Positions 10,388 to 18,724 of a DNA stretch of 64,000 nt are shown piece by piece. The DNA is taken from contig CAWBVA010000002.1 in NCBI GenBank assembly GCA_963792125.1, positions 62,001-126,000 on the forward strand, read 5' to 3'. Below the pieces are notes generated by a model that did not search any database, had not been told where the DNA came from, and saw only the letters and a program-made list of their open reading frames with translations. A program made the translations under genes and the position numbers. Positions within the stretch are counted from its first letter, which is position 1, and each line of letters opens with the position of its first letter. Source of the stretch: Methanocella_A sp963792125 (GTDB lineage Archaea > Halobacteriota > Methanocellia > Methanocellales > Methanocellaceae).

Positions 10388-10417
10388 AGAGACCGTATAA
10401 GTAGTTATACGGTCTCT
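10388..10417 (+). terminator. Perfect 13-bp hairpin between the binding protein and permease genes
   Basis: AGAGACCGTATAA and its exact complement flank a GTAG loop, followed by a T-rich stretch. Placed directly after the binding-protein gene inside the operon, it may partly stop transcription or shield the upstream mRNA, giving more binding protein than permease. That role is inferred from other ABC importer operons. Confidence 0.6.
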
Positions 10418-10449
10418 AACCATATTTTTAAAAAACAAAAGTGATAGCA

Positions 10450-11481
10450 ATGAAGATTTACGAGTACGTTATCAGACGATTGCTGCTGCTCGTTCCTGTC
10501 CTGATCGGTATCACGTTGATCACATTTTTCCTTTCGCACATGGTGGGTGACCCGGCAGCGGCATGGCTGACGGAAAAAACGGCAGGAAACGAAGCGTTGA
10601 GAGCGCAGATCATCAAAGCGCATCATCTGGATGAGCCGATGGTGACACAGTATTATTATTATCTTGTTGACCTATCCCACCTGGACCTGGGCATTACCGG
10701 CAAGAATGCAGGTTCAAGGCCTGTAATCGATGTCCTGGTCGAAAAATTCCCGGCCACGCTCGAGATGGCCCTCGTCAGTATGGTGATGTGTATTATCATG
10801 GGTATTCCGCTGGGGATCATATCGGCGATCAAAAAAGATAAATGGCCGGATCACATTGTCAGGATATTCAGCCTGATTGGCGTATCGATGCCGATATTCT
10901 GGTTCGGCTGCCTGCTGCAGCTCCTGCTGGCGTATCAGCTCGGATGGCTGCCGCTGCACGGCCGGTTCCCGGGCTCGTCTTCGGGATTCTATCCCCCGAC
11001 GCATGTTACCGGGCTTTACTTGATCGACAGCCTCCTGGAACCGAACCTGGATAAATTCTTCTTATCACTCAAGCACCTCATCATGCCCGCATTCTGTCTG
11101 GCATACCTGTACCTGGCCGTCGTAGCGCGGATGATGAGATCGAGCATGCTAGAAACTATGACACAGGACTTCATACGGACAGCGAGGGCAAAGGGACTGT
11201 CAGAGTTCAAGGTAGTCTTCAAGCACGCCTTGAGAAACGCGCTTACTCCGACCGTCACGGTGGTTGGCCTCGCTTTCGGCGGCCTGCTCTCCGGTGCCGT
11301 ACTCACGGAGACGATTTTCTCGTGGCCAGGCCTGGGGAGGTACTCCACTCAGGCCATCCTGAACTCGGACTTCGCGTCCATCATGGGCTTCACGCTCCTG
11401 GTAGTGCTGGCGTATGTCATCGCTAACCTGGTGGTGGACGTGCTGTACGTATACCTGGACCCGAGGGTCAAGATAGGGTGA
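10450..11481 (+). CDS. dppB: ABC transporter permease, DppB type
   Basis: A full-length inner-membrane permease (343 residues from ATG 10450). It begins MKIYEYVIRRLLLLVPVLIG, has six membrane segments and carries the ATPase-contact (EAA) loop ARAKGLSEFKVVFKHALRNA. GTG 10441 is an alternative start, but GTGAT just before ATG 10450 resembles the archaeal Shine-Dalgarno core, so I prefer ATG. It pairs with the DppC-type permease, whose start lies 5 bases beyond this stop codon. Confidence 0.93.
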   Translation: MKIYEYVIRRLLLLVPVLIGITLITFFLSHMVGDPAAAWLTEKTAGNEALRAQIIKAHHLDEPMVTQYYYYLVDLSHLDLGITGKNAGSRPVIDVLVEKFPATLEMALVSMVMCIIMGIPLGIISAIKKDKWPDHIVRIFSLIGVSMPIFWFGCLLQLLLAYQLGWLPLHGRFPGSSSGFYPPTHVTGLYLIDSLLEPNLDKFFLSLKHLIMPAFCLAYLYLAVVARMMRSSMLETMTQDFIRTARAKGLSEFKVVFKHALRNALTPTVTVVGLAFGGLLSGAVLTETIFSWPGLGRYSTQAILNSDFASIMGFTLLVVLAYVIANLVVDVLYVYLDPRVKIG

Positions 11482-11486
11482 TCATC

Positions 11487-12408
11487 ATGGCTGTTAGCGA
11501 AAGTACAAACGATAAGGGCGGAAGCCAGTCGATCACCGGGAAATGGCTCGAAAGGAATGACTCGAAAATCAAAGAGTTTAAACACTCGGTCAAGTTGTTC
11601 AGTAAGAGCCCCCTCGCTGTGCTGGGACTTATACTAATCGTCGCATTCTTGCTGGTTGCCATCTTCGCACCCATTCTTGCGAATTACCCGCCTGATTACA
11701 TGGACGTGACTAACGCAGATGCTGATCCCGGCGGCTCGCACGTACTTGGCACGGACGATCATGGCGGCGACATTTACAGCAAAATCATCTGGGGTAGCCG
11801 CGTATCCATTCAGATAGGTGTAATGGTCGTGGTATCGGCCATAATCGTCGGTGTAGTCGTGGGCAGTGTCGCCGGCTACTATGGCGGCATTATCGACGAG
11901 ATCATGATGCGTGTCACCGACATATTCCTCGGTTTCCCGAGCCTGGTGCTGGCGATGGTGATCTGTGCGGCGATGGGCAGCAGTCTGACCAACGTCATGA
12001 TTGCTATGACCGTCGTGTGGTGGCCGATCTATGCGCGGCTTATCAGGGGACAGGTGCTCTCTGTCAAAGAGCGTAAGTATCATCGAGGCGGCCCGCGCCG
12101 TAGGAGCCAGCGACTGGCGGATCATCTACAAGCACATCATGCCCAACTCGTTCTCACCCATCATCGTCCAGGCCACGCTGGACCTGGGCTCGGTCATCAT
12201 CACTGCCGCAGCCCTGAGCTTTATCGGCCTGGGCGCAGAAGCCGGAGCAGCTGAATGGGGCCGCATGGTCTCCGATGGCAGGCAGGCCCTGCAGTTCCAC
12301 CCCGGAGAGACGACTTTCCCCGGCCTGGCCATCCTGTTGGTTTGCCTGGGGTTCAACCTGCTGGGCGACGGCCTGCGAGACATACTCGATCCCAAGATGA
12401 GGCGATAG
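11487..12408 (+). CDS. dppC: ABC transporter permease, DppC type; one frameshift
   Basis: The second permease has the N-terminal tail and first helix LSKSPLAV-type pattern (LFSKSPLAVLGLILIVAFLL). A periplasm-side loop with GTDDHGGDIYSKIIWGSRVS follows, which is the family hallmark, and the EAA loop is EAARAVGASDWRIIYKHIMP. An extra base near 12080 (after VKERKY) throws the reading frame; the remainder continues in the +1 frame to ILDPKMRR. The start ATG 11487 follows GGGTGATC, and the stop is one base before the dppD start. Confidence 0.9.
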
Positions 12409-12409
12409 C

Positions 12410-13402
12410 ATGCCTGACGTACTCATTAGTATCAAAAACCTGAAGACGAACTTCTATACATATGCCGGCGTAGTCAAGGCGCTCGATGGCATCAGCCTCG
12501 ACATCTACAAAGGAGAGACGCTGGGCCTGGTAGGCGAGACCGGCTGCGGCAAGTCCGTGACCGCTCTGTCGATCATCCGACTCATCCAGTGGCCGCCGGG
12601 CAGAATTGACGAGGGCAGCATCATTTTCGAGGGCAAGGACCTGCTGAAGCTGCCCAACAAGGAGATGCGCGAGATCCGGGGAAATAAGATATCCATGATC
12701 TTCCAGGAGCCCATGACGTCGTTCAACCCGGTGTACACGATCGGCGACCAGATCATCGAGGTGCTAAGGCTCCACCAGAAGATGGACAAGAAGACTGGGC
12801 GAAAGCGAAGGCCATCGAGATGCTCAAGTTCACGGGCATCGCAGCGCCGGAGAGAGTGGCGAACAGCTACCCGCACGAGCTATCGGGCGGAATGCTGCAG
12901 CGTGCCATGATTGCCATGGCGCTCGCCTGCCAGCCGGCCCTGCTCATCGCGGACGAACCCACAACCGCGCTGGACGTAACCATCGAGGCACAGATCCTGG
13001 AGCTGATGAAGGACCTGAAGAACAAGATCGGCTCCTCGATATTGATAATAACGCACGACCTCGGCATCATCGCCGACGTATGCGATCGCGTGGGCGTGAT
13101 GTATGCCGGCACTATCGTCGAGCTGAGCCGACGTCCAGACTATCTTCAAGAATCCCTCGCACCCGTACACGATCGGGCTGATCGGCGCCATACCGAAGCT
13201 GTCGACCAGGCATGAATCGCGGCTGGACACGATTCCCGGCAGCGTGCCGAACCTCATAAGCCCGCCGCCCGGATGCCGGTTCCACCCCCGGTGCAATAAA
13301 GCAATGGACATTTGCCGGAAAGAGAAGCCAGGCGTGTACCGGCTGGGCGAGGGCCACTACGTATCATGTTTCCTGTTTGCGGACAAGGAGAAGGTGAGCT
13401 GA
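12410..13402 (+). CDS. dppD: ABC transporter ATP-binding protein, DppD type; two frameshifts
   Basis: One of two ATPases of the importer. Walker A is GETGCGKS, the signature is LSGGMLQR and Walker B is LLIADEPTTALD, followed by the switch histidine in IIITHDLG. The C-terminal oligopeptide/dipeptide extension GCRFHPRCNKAMDIC is present. The frame is broken near 12800 (KKT to WAKAKAIEML) and by an extra C near 13130 (ELS to DVQTIFKNPSHP). The last frame ends at TGA 13400-13402, abutting the next ATG. No catalytic motif is lost, so I treat it as one gene with sequence errors. Confidence 0.88.
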
Positions 13403-14443
13403 ATGGCAGACAAGATCCTTGAAGTCAAAGGGCTCAAGGTGTACTTCCCGATCAAGGGTGGCATCCTTTCCCGGACCGTCGAGCAGGTCAAGGCCGTCGA
13501 TGGCGTCGACCTGTATATCAACGAGGGAGAGACCCTGGGTCTCGTGGGCGAAAGCGGCTGCGGAAAGACCACCGTGGGCCGGGCGATATTGAGACTGATC
13601 GAGCCCGACGCCGGCGAGGTACGATTTAAGGGCGAGGACATCTGCGGTTGCACCCGTGCCAGTATGCGCAAGCTGCGGCACTCTATGCAGATCGTGTTCC
13701 AGGACCCGAACAGCTCGCTGAACCCCCGGATGCTGGTCCGGGACATCATCGCAGAGCCAATGGTCATCAACGGCATGAAGAGAGGGCGAGAGATGGATCG
13801 GAAGATCAACTCGCTCATGGAGGCCGTAGGCCTGAACCCCATTCATGAGAACCGCTACCCGCACGAGTTCAGCGGCGGCCAGAGACAGCGCATCTGCATC
13901 GCCAGAGCGCTCGCGCTCGACCCTGAGTTCATCGTACTGGATGAGCCGACGTCGTCGCTCGACGTATCGGTCCAGTCCCAGATATTGAACAAGCTGGAGG
14001 ACCTGCAGAAAGAGTTCGGCCTCACGTACTTGTTCATCTCGCATAACCTGATCGTGGTCAAGTACCTGAGCAGCCGGGTGGCGGTTATGTACCTCGGGAA
14101 GATCGTGGAGCTGGCGAAGACGGATGAGCTGTTCGATAACCCGAAGCACCCCTACACGCAGGCATTGCTCTCAGCCATCGCAATCCCGGACCCGGCAATC
14201 AAGCGCAAGAACCGGATCATCCTCGAAGGCGACGTGCCCACGCCGATCAACCCGCCCAGCGGCTGCCGGTTCCATACGCGCTGCAGATATAAGATGGATA
14301 TCTGTGAAAAGGCCGACCCGGAGTTCAAGGACACTGGCGGCGAGCATTTCGTCGCGTGCCACCTGATGGATATGCCAGAAAAGAATCAGCCGGTCCCGGT
14401 CATAATAATGACGCCGGAAAACAAACAGCCGTCGGCTACCTGA
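13403..14443 (+). CDS. dppF: ABC transporter ATP-binding protein, DppF type
   Basis: The second ATPase is intact, with 346 residues. Walker A is GESGCGKT, the signature FSGGQRQR and Walker B FIVLDEPTSSLD; the cysteine-bearing C-terminal block reads GCRFHTRCRYKMDIC. It follows dppD with no gap. Together these five genes make a complete family 5 solute importer. No terminator hairpin is obvious after the stop. Confidence 0.95.
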   Translation: MADKILEVKGLKVYFPIKGGILSRTVEQVKAVDGVDLYINEGETLGLVGESGCGKTTVGRAILRLIEPDAGEVRFKGEDICGCTRASMRKLRHSMQIVFQDPNSSLNPRMLVRDIIAEPMVINGMKRGREMDRKINSLMEAVGLNPIHENRYPHEFSGGQRQRICIARALALDPEFIVLDEPTSSLDVSVQSQILNKLEDLQKEFGLTYLFISHNLIVVKYLSSRVAVMYLGKIVELAKTDELFDNPKHPYTQALLSAIAIPDPAIKRKNRIILEGDVPTPINPPSGCRFHTRCRYKMDICEKADPEFKDTGGEHFVACHLMDMPEKNQPVPVIIMTPENKQPSAT

Positions 14444-14463
14444 GAGACCCGGATTTTATTCTT

Positions 14464-14668
14464 TTATCCATTCAGCTCTTTTTTCTTTTTAAGCAACCGT
14501 CCCATCGAGCAATGGGCCTGCGCGAAATCGGAATTTATGGTAACTGCCCTGGACATCTCTGCAATAGCATCGTCCAGCAGAACTTTCCTGCCGAGTATTT
14601 CTCCAAGCTCGAAGTGCGCGCGGTAGTTACTCACGTCGAGCTGGATGGCCATTTGAAACTGTTGCACC
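14464..14668 (-). pseudogene. Remnant of a tetratricopeptide-repeat protein
   Basis: About 68 residues, beginning EEAVQQFQMAIQLDVSNYRA and ending at a stop, contain two TPR-like helical pairs (ELGEILGRKVLLDDAIAEMS). The upstream side is cut by a copy of the CCGTGCCC / CTCCGTG intergenic repeat (about 14685-14726), so the N-terminal part is missing. It is probably a decayed gene truncated by repeat insertion. Confidence 0.5.
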
Positions 14669-14776
14669 GCCTCTTCTCCGTACCCCCATGTCCACCGTGC
14701 CCTTAGTGCCCTCCGTGTCCAATGCTCTGAAAATATATATAGCCGCAAGGCGCTGAATAGATAGATTGGTATCCCA

Positions 14777-15092
14777 ATGGTCGGTTTCGACGAAATCATC
14801 TTCATAGCCATCGTCGCTCTTCTGCTGTTCGGGCCTGACAAGCTGCCCGGGTACCTGCGTGAAATGGGCAGGCTCTACGCCGAGGTCAAGAAAGCGCAGC
14901 ACGAGTTCGAGCGAGAGCTCTCGGCAGCCGCGATTAGTATCGGCGCCGGTCGTGAAGCCGCCTTCACAAAAAGTCATGGACATTGCCATGAAGATGGGAA
15001 TTTCTGTGGAAGGAAAGACGGAAGACCAGCTCCTCGCTGAGATCGACGCTGCAGTGCCCCGGTCAGACGCCGGTTCGAAGAAAGATATTTAG
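14777..15092 (+). CDS. tatA: Sec-independent (twin-arginine) translocase subunit TatA; one frameshift
   Basis: A single N-terminal membrane helix (IIFIAIVALLLFG) with the TatA hinge FGPDKLPGYLREMGR is followed by an amphipathic, charged helix (AEVKKAQHEFERELSAA). The frame then shifts near 14930, and the tail RLVSAPVVKPPSQKVMDIAM up to KKDI is read in the other frame to TAG 15092. Total length is about 104 residues, normal for TatA. No TatC is present in the window. ATG 14777 is the clear start. Confidence 0.82.
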
Positions 15093-15116
15093 CCGATCAG
15101 CGACTTTTTTAGTCAT

Positions 15117-15497
15117 ATGGCGGGGTTCGTGGCTTTCAAGGGCAACGGCGCGAAGGTGCCTTACAAGAAGTTCATGCTGTCCAGGCCAGTACGGAACGAC
15201 AAGGTGGAATGGGATAAGACAAGTTCCGATGCCATTAAGCTGTACCTGCCCTTTTCGAAGACGCCGTTCATGAATCTGTTAGGACGTTTCATCGACATAC
15301 CCGAAGAACGCAGCTTCAAGTTCAACCCAATGGGCTCGATGGTCTGGGAACTCTGCGACGGCAAGAACTCCGTACAGGATATCAAGGAAATCATGGTCCA
15401 GCGCACCCGGGGTAACGAGAAGGACATGGAGAAGCGGCTGCTGAAGTTCCTCAACCGACTCATGCGCACCGAACTCATCACCCTGGATATGTCATAA
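15117..15497 (+). CDS. PqqD-like peptide-binding chaperone family protein
   Basis: The 126-residue protein carries the PqqD winged-helix core in its second half: FNPMGSMVWELCDGKNSVQD and then IKEIMVQRTRGNEKDMEKRL. Such domains bind precursor peptides for radical SAM enzymes, but no pqqA-like peptide or radical SAM gene lies beside it here. It starts 24 bases after tatA and may be co-transcribed with it. The N-terminal half is basic and unassigned. Confidence 0.7.
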   Translation: MAGFVAFKGNGAKVPYKKFMLSRPVRNDKVEWDKTSSDAIKLYLPFSKTPFMNLLGRFIDIPEERSFKFNPMGSMVWELCDGKNSVQDIKEIMVQRTRGNEKDMEKRLLKFLNRLMRTELITLDMS

Positions 15498-15540
15498 GCC
15501 GCACTAAGGTAAGGGAACTTTTACACCGAAGGTTCAGACG

Positions 15541-15703
15541 CACTTTTAGCAAGCGAAGGTTCAAGACGCCAAGTCGTATTTTAAATTTTAAGTGTAGGTC
15601 AATGTCGGTCGAAGTCATCAGTTTTAATGTCGACAGTATTAAAAATCTAGATGCCTTAATTAAAAAAAACTTGGCGCCTTGAAACCTTCGGTTGCTAAAA
15701 GTG
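15541..15703. repeat. Palindromic intergenic element (CTTGGCGCC type)
   Basis: Bases 15541-15574 and 15669-15703 are imperfect inverted copies (CACTTTTAGCAA...CCAAGT), enclosing an AT-rich core of about 95 bases. A partial direct copy of the left arm sits at 15518-15540. The adjacent GGCGCCTTGGCGACTCT stretch (15704-15720) recurs in reverse at about 55295-55312. Confidence 0.65.
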
Positions 15704-15736
15704 GCGCCTTGGCGACTCTCTTGGCACTTGGCGACT

Positions 15737-16402
15737 TCAGTAGCGGCACAGTACGGCCATGTGGTCGTGGTGTAGTGGCTCAAGGGAAACTTTCTCGACG
15801 ACTTCGAACCGCTCTGCCAGCCGCTCGATCTCGCCTCTGAAGATATCTTTCACATCTCCGCCTGCGCTGATGCTCCGTGCCTTGATGGCGATGGCCGCAT
15901 AGCCGCCGGAGACAAGGTATTTATCGGCATTGGCAATGGCGATGTCGGCCTGGTCGGGCTGTGCGACGTCCTGGTACAGGAAGTCCGCGTGATCGACGAA
16001 GGGCGGGTACAGGTCCGGTCGCCTCGCGTCCGAAATCATCGGGATGATGTTGTCCCGGTCTGCAATGGCGCGGAGCAGGTCCCTTACCGGCCGCGCGGCG
16101 AACTCGACAGCGAAGACGACACCGTCGGCCGCAATATCCGATACGTGCGTCACGGTGGTGCCGCTGGCCGCCCCGAGGTATAGCACGCGAGACTGTGCAT
16201 TGAGCGGAATTTGCATGCCTTTCAGTATCATCGATGAAAGCTTGCTTGTCGCAGGGCTCCATGGGCGGAAAAACCTGCCCTCGTGCTGCAGAGCGCCTTC
16301 CGGGTATGTGGAAAGCGTCGCCAGCCATTCCTCCTGGCCGGCTTGCAGGGTGAAGACGTTGTCGATACGCGTTGGCCTGACGCCCGATATCTCAACGCTC
16401 AT
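15737..16402 (-). CDS. flpA: Fibrillarin-like rRNA/tRNA 2'-O-methyltransferase
   Basis: This is the catalytic subunit of archaeal C/D-box RNPs, which methylate rRNA and tRNA ribose using S-adenosylmethionine. From ATG 16402 the protein is 221 residues. The SAM site is VLYLGAASGTTVTHVSD, the acidic strand is VFAVEFAARPVRDLL and the late motifs are YQDVAQPDQADIAIANA and GGYAAIAIKARSIS. The gene overlaps the end of nop5 by 11 bases, which fits a joint operon. The frame stays open upstream, but those codons belong to nop5. Confidence 0.96.
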   Translation of the reverse strand: MSVEISGVRPTRIDNVFTLQAGQEEWLATLSTYPEGALQHEGRFFRPWSPATSKLSSMILKGMQIPLNAQSRVLYLGAASGTTVTHVSDIAADGVVFAVEFAARPVRDLLRAIADRDNIIPMISDARRPDLYPPFVDHADFLYQDVAQPDQADIAIANADKYLVSGGYAAIAIKARSISAGGDVKDIFRGEIERLAERFEVVEKVSLEPLHHDHMAVLCRY

Positions 16403-17258
16403 CCGGTCCCCTCCGTTTCCCGCCTTTAATAGCCATGATACGCTTCCGGGCATCTTCGCCGAGGGACAGCCGCTCGCCGGAATAGTAATCCACCCGTGCT
16501 GCGATGGCTGCTTTCCCGGCAATAGCACGGGAAATCTTTCCCCTCAGCCGCTTGGGCGATCCGCTCACCAGCGGGTGCCGGTAGATAAAGCCGTGCTTGG
16601 GCGGCGGCGTGCCTTCCCTTATGTGCCTGAACAATGCCTCGCGTGCGCCCATAACCTGCAGCGCGCTGGCCGGCAGCTTTGCGAGCCGGTCGAGTCCGCC
16701 TGCCCGGGCGATAAGCCTGGCGCCAAGCATCGGGCCGAGCACGTCCGAAAGGTTGGGCGCGACATCCGCCATACAGCCGGCGATATACTTTTCCAGCCGT
16801 TTCCGCTCTTCGGCCAGCGCCTTTGCGGATGACGCATAGCTTCGCAGCGCCTCGATGTCTTCAGGTTGCGATGTCGCGAGCCGGTCGATAATCTCCTGCG
16901 GCCGTATTTTTTCTTCTGGATGGTGGATGCCGTACCACTCGACGAGACGCTCGCTCATCTCGTTGTAAGCATCGATGACCGTGTCGAGCGCTTTGATCGA
17001 CTGCACGATGTCCGCATCCTCGGTCGATAATACGGCGGTAATCCGGCTCCGGGCCAGTGCGATGGCCGTCTCGTGCATCAGCTTCCGGTAACCGGCGGCC
17101 GATTTACAGAGGCCTGCTTCGATGGCAATCCTGGCAAAATCGACGTTTTTATCTGTATCAGAGCTGTTCGAGACCGCAGCGAAAGCGGATAGCTGTTCCG
17201 GGGTCGTGCCTGCGATGACCCACCTGCCATCCTTATGCTCGCCGAACCAGGCCTTCAT
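16392..17258 (-). CDS. nop5: Nop5/Nop56 C/D-box RNP core protein
   Basis: The scaffold protein links fibrillarin to L7Ae and guide RNA. At 288 residues it is on the short side for the family. The coiled-coil region and Nop domain are clear: NLSDVLGPMLGARLIARAGG and then LAKLPASALQVMGAREALFR, ending with GKISRAIAGKAAIAARVDYY. The basic tail KGGKRRGPDER overlaps the fibrillarin start. It begins 4 bases after the end of the RFAP synthase gene. Confidence 0.95.
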   Translation of the reverse strand: MKAWFGEHKDGRWVIAGTTPEQLSAFAAVSNSSDTDKNVDFARIAIEAGLCKSAAGYRKLMHETAIALARSRITAVLSTEDADIVQSIKALDTVIDAYNEMSERLVEWYGIHHPEEKIRPQEIIDRLATSQPEDIEALRSYASSAKALAEERKRLEKYIAGCMADVAPNLSDVLGPMLGARLIARAGGLDRLAKLPASALQVMGAREALFRHIREGTPPPKHGFIYRHPLVSGSPKRLRGKISRAIAGKAAIAARVDYYSGERLSLGEDARKRIMAIKGGKRRGPDER

Positions 17259-17262
17259 GCGC

Positions 17263-18201
17263 TCACCTGCGTATGATATCTGCGCCCTTGTTCCTGGCCC
17301 GTGTCCTGATCACGACACATTCCTTATCGAAGCTTTTGGCTGCCGCTTCGACTTTGCGGGGCTGATCGGTAATGGCGTATACCGCGGGTCCGAAAGAGCT
17401 CAATCCTGCGCCGGCAGCGCCTCCCGCACGTAAAGCCTCAATCAGCCCTTTTGCCGTGGGCTGCAGGTCGACTTCATGGCGCTTAAAGCCGATTTCCTGT
17501 ATCGCGTTCACAGCCCTGCCGAACGTGTCCATGTCGCGCTCGGCGAGCGCCGGGAGCATCTGCATCAGGATCACGTGGCAGAGCTTCTCGACCTCGTTCA
17601 GCGGGATCGGACAAATGTTCGCAAACATATCTTTCTCATAAAGGTCAAATGCGCCTTTTGCGGGGGGTATTGCGAGGACAATGTCCCATGCAGGAAAATC
17701 GCGCTGGCACAGGATAGGCGCAGGGGGCACGCCTTTGGAAAAGGAACTGGGGAGAAACGCGCTCTTCGCTTCCATGCGGTGTCCGCCGTCGAGGATGAAG
17801 CCGCCGCGTTCGAAAGACCCGATACCGATGCCCGACGTCCCGCCCCGGCCGACCTTCTCGGCGATTTCCCTCGGCGAGAGTTTCAGGTCGTACAGGGCTG
17901 ACATCGCCATGCCTGCCGCCAGGGCAGCTTGTGTCCCGGAGCCCAGGCCAATGTGGTTCCAGTAGGACTTTTTAATATCGATCTCAATGCCGCACCCGGG
18001 ACAGATGACCTCACAGGCCTTCTTCATGCGTTCGTTAAGCTCAGGGTCGCCCCGGACCTCCACGGAATCCGACTTCTTAGCGGTGATTACGATGTTCGGC
18101 TCCTCGAGCGTGATCCCGATGCCCCCGTCGACACGGCCCAGAGAGCCGTTCATGTCGATCAGCGTCATGTGGATGCGCGACGGCGTCTTGATTTTTAGCA
18201 T
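17263..18201 (-). CDS. Beta-ribofuranosylaminobenzene 5'-phosphate synthase (RFAP synthase)
   Basis: The enzyme joins 4-hydroxybenzoate (or p-aminobenzoate) to PRPP with loss of CO2, the first committed step to the arene part of tetrahydromethanopterin. It belongs to the GHMP kinase fold; the glycine-rich loop is GLGSGTQAALAAGMAMS, and RGGTSGIGIGSFERGGF is a family signature. Translation from ATG 18201 (MLKIKTPSRIHMTLIDMNGS), with GGAGGA just upstream, gives 312 residues; the longer open frame to 18318 has no support. It leads the operon with nop5 and flpA. Confidence 0.93.
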   Translation of the reverse strand: MLKIKTPSRIHMTLIDMNGSLGRVDGGIGITLEEPNIVITAKKSDSVEVRGDPELNERMKKACEVICPGCGIEIDIKKSYWNHIGLGSGTQAALAAGMAMSALYDLKLSPREIAEKVGRGGTSGIGIGSFERGGFILDGGHRMEAKSAFLPSSFSKGVPPAPILCQRDFPAWDIVLAIPPAKGAFDLYEKDMFANICPIPLNEVEKLCHVILMQMLPALAERDMDTFGRAVNAIQEIGFKRHEVDLQPTAKGLIEALRAGGAAGAGLSSFGPAVYAITDQPRKVEAAAKSFDKECVVIRTRARNKGADIIRR

Positions 18202-18404
18202 CTGTCCTCCGGCAATATCAGGCGTAATAGCCACGCGTATATCGAGCATTATCAAAGATAACTGTATCGCTGGCCCGGTGATTGCTGCTGCCCTCCTGCG
18301 GTCACGCAATGTCGCCAATGACGTGGCATCGAAACGCTGGCACCGAGCTATTGCCGGGTCGTATTTTTATATCTACTTTCCCATCTTTGATCGGAGCGAT
18401 CTGA

Positions 18405-18680
18405 ATGCCGCGAGGCCAGCATGCTAATCCTTTTGATGTACGCAGGAGCCTGCGAGACCTGCAGGGACGTATCCCGCATTTAGAAGAGACCGTCAATTGT
18501 CCGGTGTACAATAAGACGTTCGACCGGTTTCCCACCATCGAGCTGATGGACGAGGGAATGCAGGGCGAGATCGACTACTATTGTCCGTACTGTGATGCGC
18601 TGGTCTTCAGGGAGCTCCGCAGCCAGGATAAGCAGTGCTTCGAGGTCCTGGACCACGATCATAAGACGGAAGTGAAATAG
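18405..18680 (+). CDS. Small zinc-ribbon-like protein of unknown function
   Basis: The 91-residue protein has single cysteines in NCPVYNKTF and a CxxC pair in YYCPYCDALVF, which together could hold a zinc ion. It is acidic in the middle and has no hydrophobic segment, so it is probably cytosolic. A TATA-like TTTTTATATCT (about 18363-18373) lies 35-40 bases upstream of the ATG. It stands divergent from the RFAP synthase gene and ahead of the methyltransferase gene. I do not recognise the family. Confidence 0.6.
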   Translation: MPRGQHANPFDVRRSLRDLQGRIPHLEETVNCPVYNKTFDRFPTIELMDEGMQGEIDYYCPYCDALVFRELRSQDKQCFEVLDHDHKTEVK

Positions 18681-18724
18681 CTTTTAATATTGCAGGCGTA
18701 TAGCTCTAAGGAGCGATTACGCGT

